In this document: one piece after another, positions 27,454 through 36,694 of the stretch
How positions within the stretch are numbered: the first letter of the stretch is position 1
How the letters are laid out: each line of letters starts with the position of its first letter
Source: Acidimicrobiia bacterium
GTDB lineage: Bacteria; Actinomycetota; Acidimicrobiia; Spongiisociales; UBA5794
Direction of reading: 5' to 3'
NCBI GenBank assembly: GCA_026985095.1
Contig: JALSQW010000066.1
Location: 1 to 64,000, forward strand
Length of the DNA: 64,000 nt
The notes under the pieces: generated by a model
What the model saw: only the letters and a program-made list of their open reading frames with translations
Told to the model about the DNA's origin: nothing
Databases searched by the model: none
Position numbers and translations under genes: made by a program

Positions 27454-28809
27454 CTAGCGGTCCTCTCCGGGGCGCTCTCGCCGGGGTCTGCCGAGGATGC
27501 GGTCGGCGGCGGCGACGCGAGCGGCGATGTCGCGTTCCTCCCCCCGATCTCCCGGCTCGTAGAGCGTCTCGGCCGCGGCCTCGACGGGAAGGTGCACCTG
27601 GGCGACCACACCCTCGGGGGCATCGTGGGCGTAGCGATAGCCGACGCCGTGGCCGAAGGCCCGGTCGCCCTCGGTGGCTCCCGACCGCAGGTGCGCGGGG
27701 ACGGAGGCCCCGGATGTCTCGGCGACCAGCTCCTTGGCCGCTCGCATCGCTCGCGCCACCGAGTTGGATTTCGGGGACGCCGCCAGGTAGATCGCGGCGT
27801 GCGTCAGGGCATAGGCGGCCTCGGGGAGCCCGACGACCTCGACCGTCCTGAACGCGTCGAGGGCCACCGACAACGCCTGCTGGTCCGCCAGGCCGATGTC
27901 CTCGGAAGCGAGGACCACCATCCGCCTCGCCACGAACTTGGGGTCCTCGCCGGCGTCGATCATCGTGTGCAACCAGTACAGGGCGGCATCCACGTCCGAG
28001 CCGCGCAGGCTCTTGATGAAGGCCGACACGACGTCGTAGTGCCGATCCCCGGCCTTGTCGTACCGGATCACTCGACGCTGGAGCGCTTCGACGACATCGG
28101 ACACGTCGACCCGGTCGCGACCCGAGCCCTCCGCGACCGCTGCGGCCGCCTCCAACGCGTTGAGGGCCATGCGGGCGTCGCCCCCCACCCGGCCGGCGAG
28201 GACCTCGATCGCGTCGCCGGTGACGGCGATCCCTCCCAAGCCGCGCATCGGATCGTCGACGGCCCTCCGCAAGAGCACCGCGAGGTCGTCAGGAGCGAGC
28301 GGCTCGGTCCGGAACACCGTCGCTCGCGAGATGAGCGGAGCGTTCACCTCGAAGAACGGGTTCTCGGTGGTAGCCCCGACGAGGACCACGACGCCGTCCT
28401 CGACACCGGGCAACAGGGCGTCCTGTTGCGCCTTCGTGAACCGGTGGATCTCGTCGAGGAAGAGCACGGTCCGTCCGCGTTCTTCGTCGATCCGCCGGGC
28501 GGCCGTCGCCAGGACCGCTCGTACGTCCTTGACCCCTGCCGAGGTCGCCGACAGCTGCTCGAACCGTGCACCGATCTCGGCCGCGATGAGCCGAGCCAGG
28601 GTCGTCTTGCCGGTGCCTGGAGGACCCCACAGGATCATCGAAGCGGGCCGGCGAGCCGACAGCATCGCCCGGAAGGCGGCGTCGGCCGCGAGGAGATGCT
28701 GCTGACCGACGACCTCGTCCAGGGTGGTCGGCCGCATCCGGGTCGCCAGCGGCGCCGAACGAAGCCGACGCTCCTGGCGCTGCTCACTGAACAGATCGGG
28801 GTCCGACAT
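27454..28809 (-). CDS. rarA: Replication-associated recombination protein A (RarA/MgsA, AAA+ ATPase)
   Basis: Clamp-loader-like AAA+ ATPase that acts at stalled replication forks. The 451 residues show MRPTTLDEVVGQQHLL, Walker A WGPPGTGKTTLA, Walker B VLFLDEIHRF, sensor 1 LVGATTENPFFEVN, the arginine finger in LISRATVF, and the C-terminal oligomerisation domain (VIRYDKAGDRHYDVVSAFIKSLRGSD, LASEDIGLAD, YLAASPKSN). It equals Rv2559c of M. tuberculosis in position, as I recall. The ATG at 28809 has GGAAGGA upstream; a small perfect hairpin (28825-28840) sits just before that site. Confidence 0.95.
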   Translation of the reverse strand: MSDPDLFSEQRQERRLRSAPLATRMRPTTLDEVVGQQHLLAADAAFRAMLSARRPASMILWGPPGTGKTTLARLIAAEIGARFEQLSATSAGVKDVRAVLATAARRIDEERGRTVLFLDEIHRFTKAQQDALLPGVEDGVVVLVGATTENPFFEVNAPLISRATVFRTEPLAPDDLAVLLRRAVDDPMRGLGGIAVTGDAIEVLAGRVGGDARMALNALEAAAAVAEGSGRDRVDVSDVVEALQRRVIRYDKAGDRHYDVVSAFIKSLRGSDVDAALYWLHTMIDAGEDPKFVARRMVVLASEDIGLADQQALSVALDAFRTVEVVGLPEAAYALTHAAIYLAASPKSNSVARAMRAAKELVAETSGASVPAHLRSGATEGDRAFGHGVGYRYAHDAPEGVVAQVHLPVEAAAETLYEPGDRGEERDIAARVAAADRILGRPRRERPGEDR

Positions 28810-28979
28810 GGATTCCTTCCCGCCCGCGGCCGGCGCCGCGACGCCGGGGGTGGACATCGAGGGTGCGGCCGCCGCGCACGACACTAGCCGGGTGACCTGC
28901 ATGCCGATGGCCGAGCCCACGGCGCGACGGGGCGATGGACGGTCGTCGAGCGGCCTGCTGCAGGACGTGCACCGCAGGA
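28810..28979. other. Gap between rarA and aspS, the longest in the window
   Basis: The 170 bases hold no convincing gene. On the minus strand there is a TAGTGT box (28883-28888 region) that could be a -10 element for rarA, and a perfect 6-bp inverted repeat CGCGGC/GCCGCG (28825-28840) next to the rarA ribosome-binding site, which could hide it or simply reflect GC content. No terminator with a T-run follows aspS. Confidence 0.4.
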
Positions 28980-30776
28980 TCAGGCCTCGCCGTCGGACTC
29001 CTCCTCGGCCCAGGCGGCGACCACCTCGGGACGCAGGCAGATGCCCAACTCGGCGAGTTGCGTCTCGGCGACCCGGCCCGGCGAGCCGGTGAGCGGGTCC
29101 GCCCCCGTTTGGGTCTTGGGGAACGGGATGACCTCCCGGATGTTCGGCTGGTCGCGCAGGATCGCGACCATGCGATCGACACCGATGGCGAACCCGGCAT
29201 GCGGAGGTGTCCCGTACCGGAGGGCCTCGAGGAACCACCCGAACCGTCGCTCGGCCTCCTCGCTGGAGATGCCGAGGATCTCGAACACCTCGGCCTGCAC
29301 GGCGGGGTCGTGGATCCTGACGCTCCCCGAACCCAGTTCGGAGCCGTTCAGAACGAGGTCGTAGGCCTTGGAGATCGCCTCGTCGGGGTGTTCTCGCATC
29401 TCGGCGACATCGCGGGGCGCCGTGAAGGGATGGTGGAGCGGCACCAGCTCTCCGTCCTCGTTCCGTTCGAAGACGGGGAAGTCGACGACGAACAGGTACG
29501 CGAGGTCCTCATGGTCGCCGGGACGCCCCAGGTCGAGGCGGAGACGACCGAGGACCTCCAGCACCACCCGAGTCTCGTCGCCAGCGATCAGCAGCGTGTC
29601 GCCCGCCGAGGCGTCGAGTGCCGCGACGACCCCGCGTCGCTCCTCGTCGGTCAGGAACTTGGCGACCGGTGAACGGAGCGAGCCGTCGTCGCCGACGACC
29701 ATCCACACGAGACCCTTCGCTCCGAGCTCCTGGGCGCGCGAGACGAGGCCGTCGAGACCGGAGCGAGCGAGACCCAAGGGCCCTGCGTTGATGCCGCGGA
29801 CGGATCCGCCGTTGCCGAGCACGTTCGAGAACGCCCGGAACCCCGTTGCGGCGAACACGTGCGACACGTCCACGATCTCCATCCCGAAGCGGATGTCGGG
29901 CTTGTCGGTGCCGTAGCGTTCCATCGCCTCGTGCCAGGTGAGGCGGGGGAACGGCCGCGCCGGCTCGACGCCACGCAGCGCCTCGGTGACCCGAGCCGCA
30001 ATCTCTTCGAGCGTGTCGAGAACGTCCTGCTGGCCCCAGAAGGACCCCTCGAAGTCGAGCTGGGTGAACTCGAGCTGCCGATCCGCGCGAAGGTCCTCGT
30101 CTCGGTAGCACCGGGCGACCTGGTAGTAGCGCTCCACGCCACCGATCATCAGGAGCTGCTTGAAGAGCTGGGGCGATTGCGGCAACGCGTAGAAGTGACC
30201 GGGGCGCAGCCGCGAGGGAACGAGCATGTCCCGCGCGCCCTCCGGGGTCGACGCGATCAACGTCGGCGTCTCGACCTCGAGGAATCCTTGCTCCTCCATG
30301 ACGTCACGCATGGCCCGCACCGCCCGCGATCGAGCTCGCAGGTTCTCCGCCATCCGTGGCCGCCGAAGATCCAGGTAGCGGTACTGGAGGCGTCTCACCT
30401 CGTCGACGTCGACGCGATCGTCGAGCTGGAACGGGAGCGGCTCCGACGGGCTGAGCACGTCGAGGCGTTCGACGGCCACCTCCACTTCGCCGGTGGGGAG
30501 GTCCGGGTTGATGGTGCCGTCGGGCCGCAGCCGGACGACACCGACGACGGCGACGCAGTATTCGAGACGCAGTGCGTGGACGACGTCCTCCAACTCGGGG
30601 TGGTCTTCGGGGTTGACGACGACCTGCACGACGCCGCCGGCGTCCCGCAGGTCGAGGAACACGACGCCCCCGTGGTCTCGCCGACGGGCGACCCAACCGG
30701 CGAGGCGCACCGTCCGTCCTGCGTCGCCGGCCCGCAAGGCTCCGGCGGACGTGTCCTTCAATGCTCCGCTATCCAT
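28980..30776 (-). CDS. aspS: Aspartyl-tRNA synthetase, probably non-discriminating
   Basis: Class II synthetase; 598 residues. The OB-fold anticodon domain has GWVARRRDHGGVVFLDLRD, the class II core PTLIASTPEGARDMLVPSR, QSPQLFKQLLMIGGVERYYQVARCYRDEDLRADRQ (split over motif 2), the GAD insertion, and motif 3 GFAIGVDRMVAIL. His35 occupies the position that is His in non-discriminating and Leu in discriminating bacterial AspRS, so it likely also charges tRNA-Asn, which would require GatCAB. It overlaps the hisS start region by 19 bases and forms a hisS-aspS pair. Confidence 0.96.
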   Translation of the reverse strand: MDSGALKDTSAGALRAGDAGRTVRLAGWVARRRDHGGVVFLDLRDAGGVVQVVVNPEDHPELEDVVHALRLEYCVAVVGVVRLRPDGTINPDLPTGEVEVAVERLDVLSPSEPLPFQLDDRVDVDEVRRLQYRYLDLRRPRMAENLRARSRAVRAMRDVMEEQGFLEVETPTLIASTPEGARDMLVPSRLRPGHFYALPQSPQLFKQLLMIGGVERYYQVARCYRDEDLRADRQLEFTQLDFEGSFWGQQDVLDTLEEIAARVTEALRGVEPARPFPRLTWHEAMERYGTDKPDIRFGMEIVDVSHVFAATGFRAFSNVLGNGGSVRGINAGPLGLARSGLDGLVSRAQELGAKGLVWMVVGDDGSLRSPVAKFLTDEERRGVVAALDASAGDTLLIAGDETRVVLEVLGRLRLDLGRPGDHEDLAYLFVVDFPVFERNEDGELVPLHHPFTAPRDVAEMREHPDEAISKAYDLVLNGSELGSGSVRIHDPAVQAEVFEILGISSEEAERRFGWFLEALRYGTPPHAGFAIGVDRMVAILRDQPNIREVIPFPKTQTGADPLTGSPGRVAETQLAELGICLRPEVVAAWAEEESDGEA

Positions 30777-31993
30777 GCCGTGATCTCCTCGATCGCGATG
30801 ACCTGCTGGGTGCCCGTCTCCAGGTCCTTGACGGTGACGGTGCCCGCCGCCCACTCGTCGCCGACGACCGCGACGGCTCTCGCGCCGCGACGGTCCGCCG
30901 CCTTGAACTGCGCCTTCACCGACCGGTCCCCCAACGCCATGTCGGCGCGAACGCCCGCGTGGCGCAGTCGCGACAGCCAGGCGAACGCCTCGTCGCGCCA
31001 GGCCGGGCCGGCGGCCACCACGAACAGGTCCAAGATCCTGGGGAGCTCGTCGCCTCCCGCGGCCAGGATGATCCGGTCGATGCCCATGGCCAGGCCCACC
31101 GCTGGGGTCGGCCTTCCACCGAGCAGTTCGAAGAGCTGGTCGTAGCGTCCTCCGCCGCCCACGGCGCTCTGGGCGGCGTCGTAGCGTCGAGGGACGTACT
31201 CCCAGACCGTCCGGTTGTAGTAGTCCAGGCCGCGCACGAGCCTCGGCTCGATCCGGTAGGGGATGTCGAGTCGATCGAGCCCTGCCTTGACCGCCTCGAA
31301 GTGGGCGAACGCCTCCGGGCCGAGATGGTCGATGGGCACCGGAGCTCCGGCGACCGCCTCGACGTCCGCTTTCGAATCGAGGACCCGCATCGGGTTGAGC
31401 TCCATCCGTGTCCTGGCGTCCTCGGACAGGAGGTCGATCCGCTCCTGGAGGAACGCCGTCAGCTCGGCGCGATAGGCCTCACGGTCGGCCGGATCGCCGA
31501 TGGTGTTGAGGGCCACCTCCACCTCCGGGACGTCCATGTCCTGCAGGAAGCGGTAACCGAGTTCGATCACCTCGACGTCGGCCTCGGGGGCACCCTCGCC
31601 GAGATATTCGACGCCGGCCTGGTAGAACTGACGCTTCCGGCCGGCCTGTGGGCGTTCGTAGCGGAACATGGGGCCCCAGTACGAAGCCTTCATGACCCCG
31701 TGGACGCCTCCGGCCTCGATGACGGCCCGCACCACCGAGGCGGTCGCCTCGGGACGGAGCGTGAGCGACCGTCCCGCCTTGTCGGCGAAGGTGTACATCT
31801 GCTTGTCGACCACTTCGGTGGCTTCTCCGACGCCCCGGGCGAACAGCTCCGTCGGCTCGAAGATCGGGGTGATGGCCGGCTCGTATCCGTAGGTGCCGCT
31901 CAGCTCGATGAACGTCAGCTCGGCGCGGGACCACACCCGCGAAGCAGGCGGCAAGATGTCGTCGGTGCCCTTCGGGCCGCGGAATCGCGTCAC
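30758..31993 (-). CDS. hisS: Histidyl-tRNA synthetase
   Basis: Class II synthetase, 411 residues. It starts (GTG) VTRFRGPKGTDDILPP, with motif 1 near TFIELSGTYGYEPAITPIFEPTELF, motif 2 PMFRYERPQAGRKRQFYQ, the histidine-specific LVRGLDYYNRTVWEY and GGGRYDQL, motif 3 GLAMGIDRIIL, and the C-terminal anticodon domain. Each motif is intact. It lies between the metallo-hydrolase gene (86 bases upstream) and aspS, as in mycobacteria (Rv2580c-Rv2581c, from memory). Confidence 0.97.
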   Translation of the reverse strand: MTRFRGPKGTDDILPPASRVWSRAELTFIELSGTYGYEPAITPIFEPTELFARGVGEATEVVDKQMYTFADKAGRSLTLRPEATASVVRAVIEAGGVHGVMKASYWGPMFRYERPQAGRKRQFYQAGVEYLGEGAPEADVEVIELGYRFLQDMDVPEVEVALNTIGDPADREAYRAELTAFLQERIDLLSEDARTRMELNPMRVLDSKADVEAVAGAPVPIDHLGPEAFAHFEAVKAGLDRLDIPYRIEPRLVRGLDYYNRTVWEYVPRRYDAAQSAVGGGGRYDQLFELLGGRPTPAVGLAMGIDRIILAAGGDELPRILDLFVVAAGPAWRDEAFAWLSRLRHAGVRADMALGDRSVKAQFKAADRRGARAVAVVGDEWAAGTVTVKDLETGTQQVIAIEEITAWIAEH

Positions 31994-32079
31994 GTACTCG
32001 TTCCAGCCGTCGATGGAGCGGGAAGGCTAGCGGCCCGCAGGAGCCCACCGTCCTCGGGGGTGCCGACCTCCGGCATCGG

Positions 32080-32733
32080 TCACGCCCCGAGGAGGTCGCG
32101 GATGAACGGGTTGCGCGTCCGCTCCCGACCCACCGTGGTGGCCGGCCCATGGCCGGGAAGCACCTCCGTGTCGTCTGGGAGGGGAAGGATCTTGGTGCGC
32201 ATCGACTCCATCAGCGTGGCGAAGTCGCCGCCCGGCAGGTCGGTGCGACCGATCGATCCGGCGAACAGGTGGTCGCCCGAGAACAGGATCCCCTCGCCGG
32301 GGAGATGGAAGGCGCAGTGGCCAGGGGTGTGTCCGGGCGTGTGGACGACCGTGATGTCGAGACCGGCCAGTGCGAGCTGCATGCCATCGGTGAGAGCGGT
32401 GAAGCGGTCCGGCGGGCGGTAGTCGCCAGGGGGGATACCCCCGAAGAGCATCTGGAGCTGCTCGGCGGGATGGGCGGCGAGGAACTCATCGTCGGGATGC
32501 AGGTAGGCGGCCACGCCCGTGCGGGCGACCAGTGTTCCCGAACCACCTGTGTGATCGATGTGGCCATGGGTGACCAGCAACGCCACCGGCGCGATCCGGT
32601 GGCGGTCCAGCAAGGCGACGATGCCGTCGAGGTCGGGGGGCGCGTCGATGACGACGCCGGGACCGCCGGCGGCAGGGGCCGCCACGTAGGTGTTCGTCTC
32701 GGCCGCCCACAAGGCGGCATGGTCGATGATCAT
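32080..32733 (-). CDS. Metallo-beta-lactamase-fold hydrolase, glyoxalase II-like
   Basis: A 217-residue binuclear metal hydrolase: the THGHIDHTGG motif (HxHxDH) at about residue 55, HTPGHTPGHCAFHL, GDHLFAGSIGRTDLPGGD and the terminal VLPGHGPATTVGRE, giving the complete metal ligand set. This architecture is shared by short YcbL/glyoxalase II-like thioesterases, and the gene sits upstream of hisS, like Rv2581c. True substrate is unknown; in an organism with mycothiol it could act on S-acyl-mycothiol rather than glutathione esters, but that is inference. A TATGCT box lies six bases before the ATG, suggesting a leaderless mRNA. Confidence 0.9.
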   Translation of the reverse strand: MIIDHAALWAAETNTYVAAPAAGGPGVVIDAPPDLDGIVALLDRHRIAPVALLVTHGHIDHTGGSGTLVARTGVAAYLHPDDEFLAAHPAEQLQMLFGGIPPGDYRPPDRFTALTDGMQLALAGLDITVVHTPGHTPGHCAFHLPGEGILFSGDHLFAGSIGRTDLPGGDFATLMESMRTKILPLPDDTEVLPGHGPATTVGRERTRNPFIRDLLGA

Positions 32734-32739
32734 GCCCGC

Positions 32740-32745
32740 AGCATA
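32740..32745 (-). promoter_or_regulatory. -10 box placing the hydrolase start at the mRNA 5' end
   Basis: TATGCT on the minus strand, six bases before the ATG at 32733, with no ribosome-binding site between. This TANNNT-N6-start layout is the usual signature of leaderless actinobacterial transcripts. Confidence 0.5.
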
Positions 32746-32814
32746 CGGTCCGGGTTCCACCGCTCGGTGCCTGCCTGCGTCCCGCAGGGTCACCGGGGAA
32801 GCGACCGCGTGCGG

Positions 32815-34458
32815 CTAGCCGCCGCACCCTGCCGGCTTCGCCCAGCAGGGCGTCTCGACCTCTCGCCAGTTCGTGTAGTCCCATTCGTTCGACAGGAGCG
32901 GGAAGAACGGGGGGCGGAGCGATTCGAGGCGTTCGTCGAAGTTGTAGTTGCGGGGCGTGAAGCAACATCCCATGTTCCCGGTGCCCAGCGACGCGTTGGA
33001 TCCGAAGGTGTTCAGCTCCGAGGCGGCGGGAACGACGCTCGAACCGCCGGTGCCGCAGCTCAAGGCGACCTTCATCGCTCCGTTCTGGTTGAGGAGGGCG
33101 CCCGAGATGTTGAGGACCCGGTCGCTGCCGACCGCATAGGGGTTGATCCAGATCTCGTCGGAGGCGGCGAGGCCGAGGACGTCGGTTCCGTTCAGTCCGG
33201 CGCCGTAGTCGATGTCGGTCCCGATGATGATGTTCTGGCGTGATGACGACGTCCCGGCGTAGACGGTCATCGCCCCCGACAGGACGAAGGGTGTGGAGGC
33301 GTTCCGGCCGATGACGACGTGCTTGTTGGCCCACACGGCGCCGTTGGCGGGGAGGTCGAAGGTGTCGAGGTACTGCCATGCGGCGTCCTGGGAATGCAGC
33401 CACCAGCGCTCTTCGGCGGTCTGACAGGACCACCCTGCCGGGACGGTGGTCGCGTACGACACTCGGATGCGGGAGTCTCCGGTGCCGTTGACGGTCTCCA
33501 GCAGGTAGGCGTCGACGCCTGCAGGGATGCGGGCGTCACGGGTGGGGTCGAGGCAGATGCCCCCGCCGTCGCATGCTGCCGTCTGCAACAGGGCGAGATC
33601 GTCCCAGAAGCGGTCGAAGTCGATGGGGTCGGGGTACACGTCGCGGATCGTCTCACCGTCGGCGTTGTAGTTGCCGGTGCTGTCCCACCCCTGTGCCCCG
33701 TTCTTCCAGATCGGTGGCCCGAACGACGACCAGCCGCCGATGCGGTACTCGGCGTAGACGTTGGCGTAGGCCTCGCCGCCGGATCGGTACCCGACCCGGT
33801 AGCCGGCGTACACCGGCCCGTGGGTCTTGGCTCCCGAACCGTACCGGAGCTCTCCTTCCACCATGCGGACGAACTCAGAGATCGACTGGGCTCGGATCTC
33901 GGCTTCCACGACCCGGGGAGAAACGTGGGACGCCTGTCGCCCGGCCACCACGACGTTGACCCCACCTCCGTCCTGGGGTGGAGTGACGTGGATCAATGCC
34001 GCGTCTTGCGACGTGCCGTCCCCCAGCAGCGGATGCGAGTACCACGACGCCGGATCGACCTCGACGTAGTCCCACGTCGTGCAGTCCCCGAACCAGGCGT
34101 TGCCGGGATCGACCTGGCTGCCGTAGCCGGCGGAGTCCGGGTCCGTGCAGATCCGGGGCGCCTCCGCCTCGTCGACGTAGTTCTGGTAGTAGGCCGGATC
34201 GATCGTCAGCTTCGCCGCGTACCGTTCGAGCATCGCCTCGGTGGTCGCCAACACCGAGTCCTCCTTCGCCTGGAAACCGGCCTGGGAGAGCTGGTAGACC
34301 GCCACCCGTTGGATCATGATGGTGAGCAGCACGATGGCGAGCACGCCCATGACGACGGTGATGAGGGCGACCCCGTCTTCCCGACCGGCACGGACGTGGA
34401 GCGCCTCGGTGCGTGTCCGGGTCGCGGCGCGACGATGCGTGCTCCGATCCTCAGCCAT
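32815..34458 (-). CDS. Large PilX/GspK-like pseudopilin with big extracellular domain
   Basis: The 547-residue protein has a long basic N terminus, then REDG followed by VALITVVMGVLAIVLLTIM, a class III (prepilin) signal whose mature position 5 is Thr rather than Glu. Loss of Glu5 is characteristic of the GspK/PilX type that caps a pseudopilus tip. The remaining ~480 residues include ALIHVTPPQDGGGVNVVVAG, a cysteine-rich set (CTDPD, DCTTW, CDGGGICLD, CCFTP and a final CWAKPAGCGG) and aromatic-rich GGWSSFGPPIW, compatible with a disulfide-stabilised adhesive head. It is the last of three overlapping pilin-like genes. Function as a tip/adhesin subunit is inference. Confidence 0.75.
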   Translation of the reverse strand: MAEDRSTHRRAATRTRTEALHVRAGREDGVALITVVMGVLAIVLLTIMIQRVAVYQLSQAGFQAKEDSVLATTEAMLERYAAKLTIDPAYYQNYVDEAEAPRICTDPDSAGYGSQVDPGNAWFGDCTTWDYVEVDPASWYSHPLLGDGTSQDAALIHVTPPQDGGGVNVVVAGRQASHVSPRVVEAEIRAQSISEFVRMVEGELRYGSGAKTHGPVYAGYRVGYRSGGEAYANVYAEYRIGGWSSFGPPIWKNGAQGWDSTGNYNADGETIRDVYPDPIDFDRFWDDLALLQTAACDGGGICLDPTRDARIPAGVDAYLLETVNGTGDSRIRVSYATTVPAGWSCQTAEERWWLHSQDAAWQYLDTFDLPANGAVWANKHVVIGRNASTPFVLSGAMTVYAGTSSSRQNIIIGTDIDYGAGLNGTDVLGLAASDEIWINPYAVGSDRVLNISGALLNQNGAMKVALSCGTGGSSVVPAASELNTFGSNASLGTGNMGCCFTPRNYNFDERLESLRPPFFPLLSNEWDYTNWREVETPCWAKPAGCGG

Positions 34459-35116
34459 CGTTCCTGAACCTCACGTCCTCTTGGATGTCGACGACCGCGG
34501 TCCCCGAGCGCACCGTCCGGGGATCGACCCGAAGGCGGATCCGGAGCAGCTCGAAATCGCAGGGGGTCGCTCCCCCACACACGGTCGTGGTGATCTCGGT
34601 GCCGGTCCGCAGCGACGAGCCCCGGAACAACGGTTCCGGGCCGTCGTCGAGCACGTCGGTGAGCACCACCCGCGTCGAGGGCAGGCCGCTGTAGGTCCAG
34701 TTCGGGCCCGACCCGACGTCCGCCACGGTGACCGACCGGAGCAGCTCGCAACGATTGCCGACGCATGCGCCGAGGTGATAGCGGTAGCGCTCGGGACCAG
34801 GAGCGTCATCGAGTCGGTCCGAGTAGAACACGAGATCGAGCTGATCCCATGCCGAGTTGAGGGTCTCGACGACGGCACCGTCTCCATCGAGATCAACGGC
34901 CTGGCGGAGCTCGAGGACGAGTTCGGCGACGACGGGACGGGCGGCTTCGAGGGTCCGGGCTCGCCGCTCTTGGGAGGTGACCTCGTCCCCGAAGGTGAAG
35001 AAGAAGCCGTAGAAGGCGACGAGCAGGACGGTGGTGATGATCATCGCCACCATGGTCTCGACGAGCGTCACGCCGGCCTCGTCACCGAGGAATGTCGCGA
35101 CCTTGGGGGTCTTCAT
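34451..35116 (-). CDS. Minor pseudopilin, PilW/GspJ-like
   Basis: A 221-residue protein with the prepilin signal MKTPKVATFLGDEAG then VTLVETMVAMIITTVLLVAFY: cleavage after Gly15, Glu5 present. After the hydrophobic spine comes a long helix (RRARTLEAARPVVAELVLELRQAV) and a beta-rich head with two Cys pairs (GACVGNRC and VCGGATPC). The pattern fits GspJ/PilW minor pilins, which prime assembly with I, J and K-type partners. Start and stop overlap neighbours by 4 and 8 bases. Exact subfamily is uncertain; pilin nature is clear. Confidence 0.82.
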   Translation of the reverse strand: MKTPKVATFLGDEAGVTLVETMVAMIITTVLLVAFYGFFFTFGDEVTSQERRARTLEAARPVVAELVLELRQAVDLDGDGAVVETLNSAWDQLDLVFYSDRLDDAPGPERYRYHLGACVGNRCELLRSVTVADVGSGPNWTYSGLPSTRVVLTDVLDDGPEPLFRGSSLRTGTEITTTVCGGATPCDFELLRIRLRVDPRTVRSGTAVVDIQEDVRFRNDG

Positions 35117-36687
35117 GGACAGCTCCCCGGGACGTTCCAGCTCCGGTTGGCGCCCGTCATGGTGAAGGTCCTCCGAGCGAGTTCGGTGCCGGTGTCGCAG
35201 TACGCCCGCACGTGGACGCGACGGTTGTTGGCTTCAGGGACGATGAAGGTCGCCTTGCCCAAGGCGTTGGAGGGTAGGGCGGTCGATTGGGACCATCGCC
35301 AGCGTCCGTTGCGCCAGGTCTCCACCCAGTAGCGGTAGAAGCCGGTCGGGCCGATCGGGCCGCTGTAGAGCGCGAACCGGTCCGTCGCGAAGGGCTTGCC
35401 CAGCGACAGGGAGACCGTCGTCGGGGTCGTCGTGGTGGCGAAGGACGTCGTCGTGGGAGCATGGCCCCATCCGGTCTCGGCGGTGACCGTGTAGCCGGTC
35501 TCGTTCTCGGGCAGGGTGAGGGTCAGGTCGCCGTACTCGTCGGTGGTTCCGCTCCACGATCCGAGGACCGGGTGGGTGACGGTGACGGTGGCACCGGCGG
35601 TGAAGTAGGTGGACCAGCCTGCATAGTCGACGTGGAAGGTCATGTCGACGGGCATCGCCGTATACGGCGTCATCACCAACGTCACCGCGGCGCTGGTCCC
35701 GCCTCCCGGTCCGGGCACGTCGACCTCGACGGCCGACCCGAGGAACCCGGGGGCGCTCCCGTTGACCGAGTAGCGATCCGGGACGAGGTCCGTGAAGACG
35801 TAGTCGCCTGCGGCATTGGTGGTGGTGCGACCGTCGGCCATGTCGGTGACCGTGACGGTGGCGTCGGGGATCGGCGCCCCGGTGTCGTCGAGGACCGTGA
35901 CCGTCAACGAGGCCGGGCGGTAGACGCGGATGGTGCGTTGGGCGTTCCACCCCCCGACGGCGTCGACCGTGTCGGCACCCGAGGCGATCGTGTCAGGATG
36001 CATCTGCCACCCTCGGGCGTCGAACAGGTCGATGCTGTAGGTCCCGGGCACGACGTCGGGGAAGATCTGCTCGGGCCCTTGGTCGTGGGGGAGGTAGGTG
36101 GTGGTCCCGACGAGCTGGAGCCACGGGTCGGGCTCAGAGGACGGGTCGTACGGTTCGTGCCGCTCGATGGTGACCGAGACGATGGCGACGTCCTCGAGCG
36201 CTCCGATGGTGGGTGGCGCCACGATCGTCTCCATCTTCACCGGGCCGATGGCCCCCGTCGACGACGTCACCGTGACGGTGACCAGCTTGTAGTTGACCCC
36301 CGGATCGAAGCTCCCCTGGACGCCGTCGCCGCCCTGGGCGACCACATCGAGCCCGGTCGTCGCCCCGACGTAGCGAACGTCCGTCGTCACGACGTAGTCG
36401 CGGCCGTCGACGGTCCGGACGATGGAGGGATCGAGGATGCCGTCGGGCGCGAAGCCGGGGTTGCCGACGTCGGCGTAATCGAGACTCCTGGCCTCCTCGA
36501 TGCGGGCCTGGGCGAGGTTCTCGGCGACCGTCACCTCCTTGGAGCGGTCGATGGCGCGCATCGACACCGCGATCGGGGTGATCGTCAACACGATCGCGAC
36601 CACGAGGATCACGGCAGCCGTCATCGCCTCGATGAGCGTGAACCCGGACTCGTCGAGGCGGACGGCCCGGAAGGGGCCCCACGTCAT
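35113..36687 (-). CDS. Giant pseudopilin with carboxypeptidase-regulatory-like repeat domains
   Basis: A 524-residue protein with leader MTWGPFRAVRLDESG cut before FTLIEAMTAAVILVVAIVL (Gly15/Phe16; Glu5 at residue 20), the PilV/GspI-type minor pilin start. Unusually, the head continues far beyond a normal minor pilin: a CarboxypepD_reg/Ig-like unit at about 258-320 (SLTVTVLDDTGAPIPDATV, AAGDYVFTDLVPDRYSV), another beta-sandwich-like unit about 345-430, and a C-terminal domain with YRYWVETWRNGRWRWSQS. Such modules occur in surface stalks. It opens the cassette behind a SigD-like promoter whose inferred start is next to the ATG, so the mRNA may be leaderless. Confidence 0.85.
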   Translation of the reverse strand: MTWGPFRAVRLDESGFTLIEAMTAAVILVVAIVLTITPIAVSMRAIDRSKEVTVAENLAQARIEEARSLDYADVGNPGFAPDGILDPSIVRTVDGRDYVVTTDVRYVGATTGLDVVAQGGDGVQGSFDPGVNYKLVTVTVTSSTGAIGPVKMETIVAPPTIGALEDVAIVSVTIERHEPYDPSSEPDPWLQLVGTTTYLPHDQGPEQIFPDVVPGTYSIDLFDARGWQMHPDTIASGADTVDAVGGWNAQRTIRVYRPASLTVTVLDDTGAPIPDATVTVTDMADGRTTTNAAGDYVFTDLVPDRYSVNGSAPGFLGSAVEVDVPGPGGGTSAAVTLVMTPYTAMPVDMTFHVDYAGWSTYFTAGATVTVTHPVLGSWSGTTDEYGDLTLTLPENETGYTVTAETGWGHAPTTTSFATTTTPTTVSLSLGKPFATDRFALYSGPIGPTGFYRYWVETWRNGRWRWSQSTALPSNALGKATFIVPEANNRRVHVRAYCDTGTELARRTFTMTGANRSWNVPGSCP

Positions 36688-36694
36688 AGGAGAT

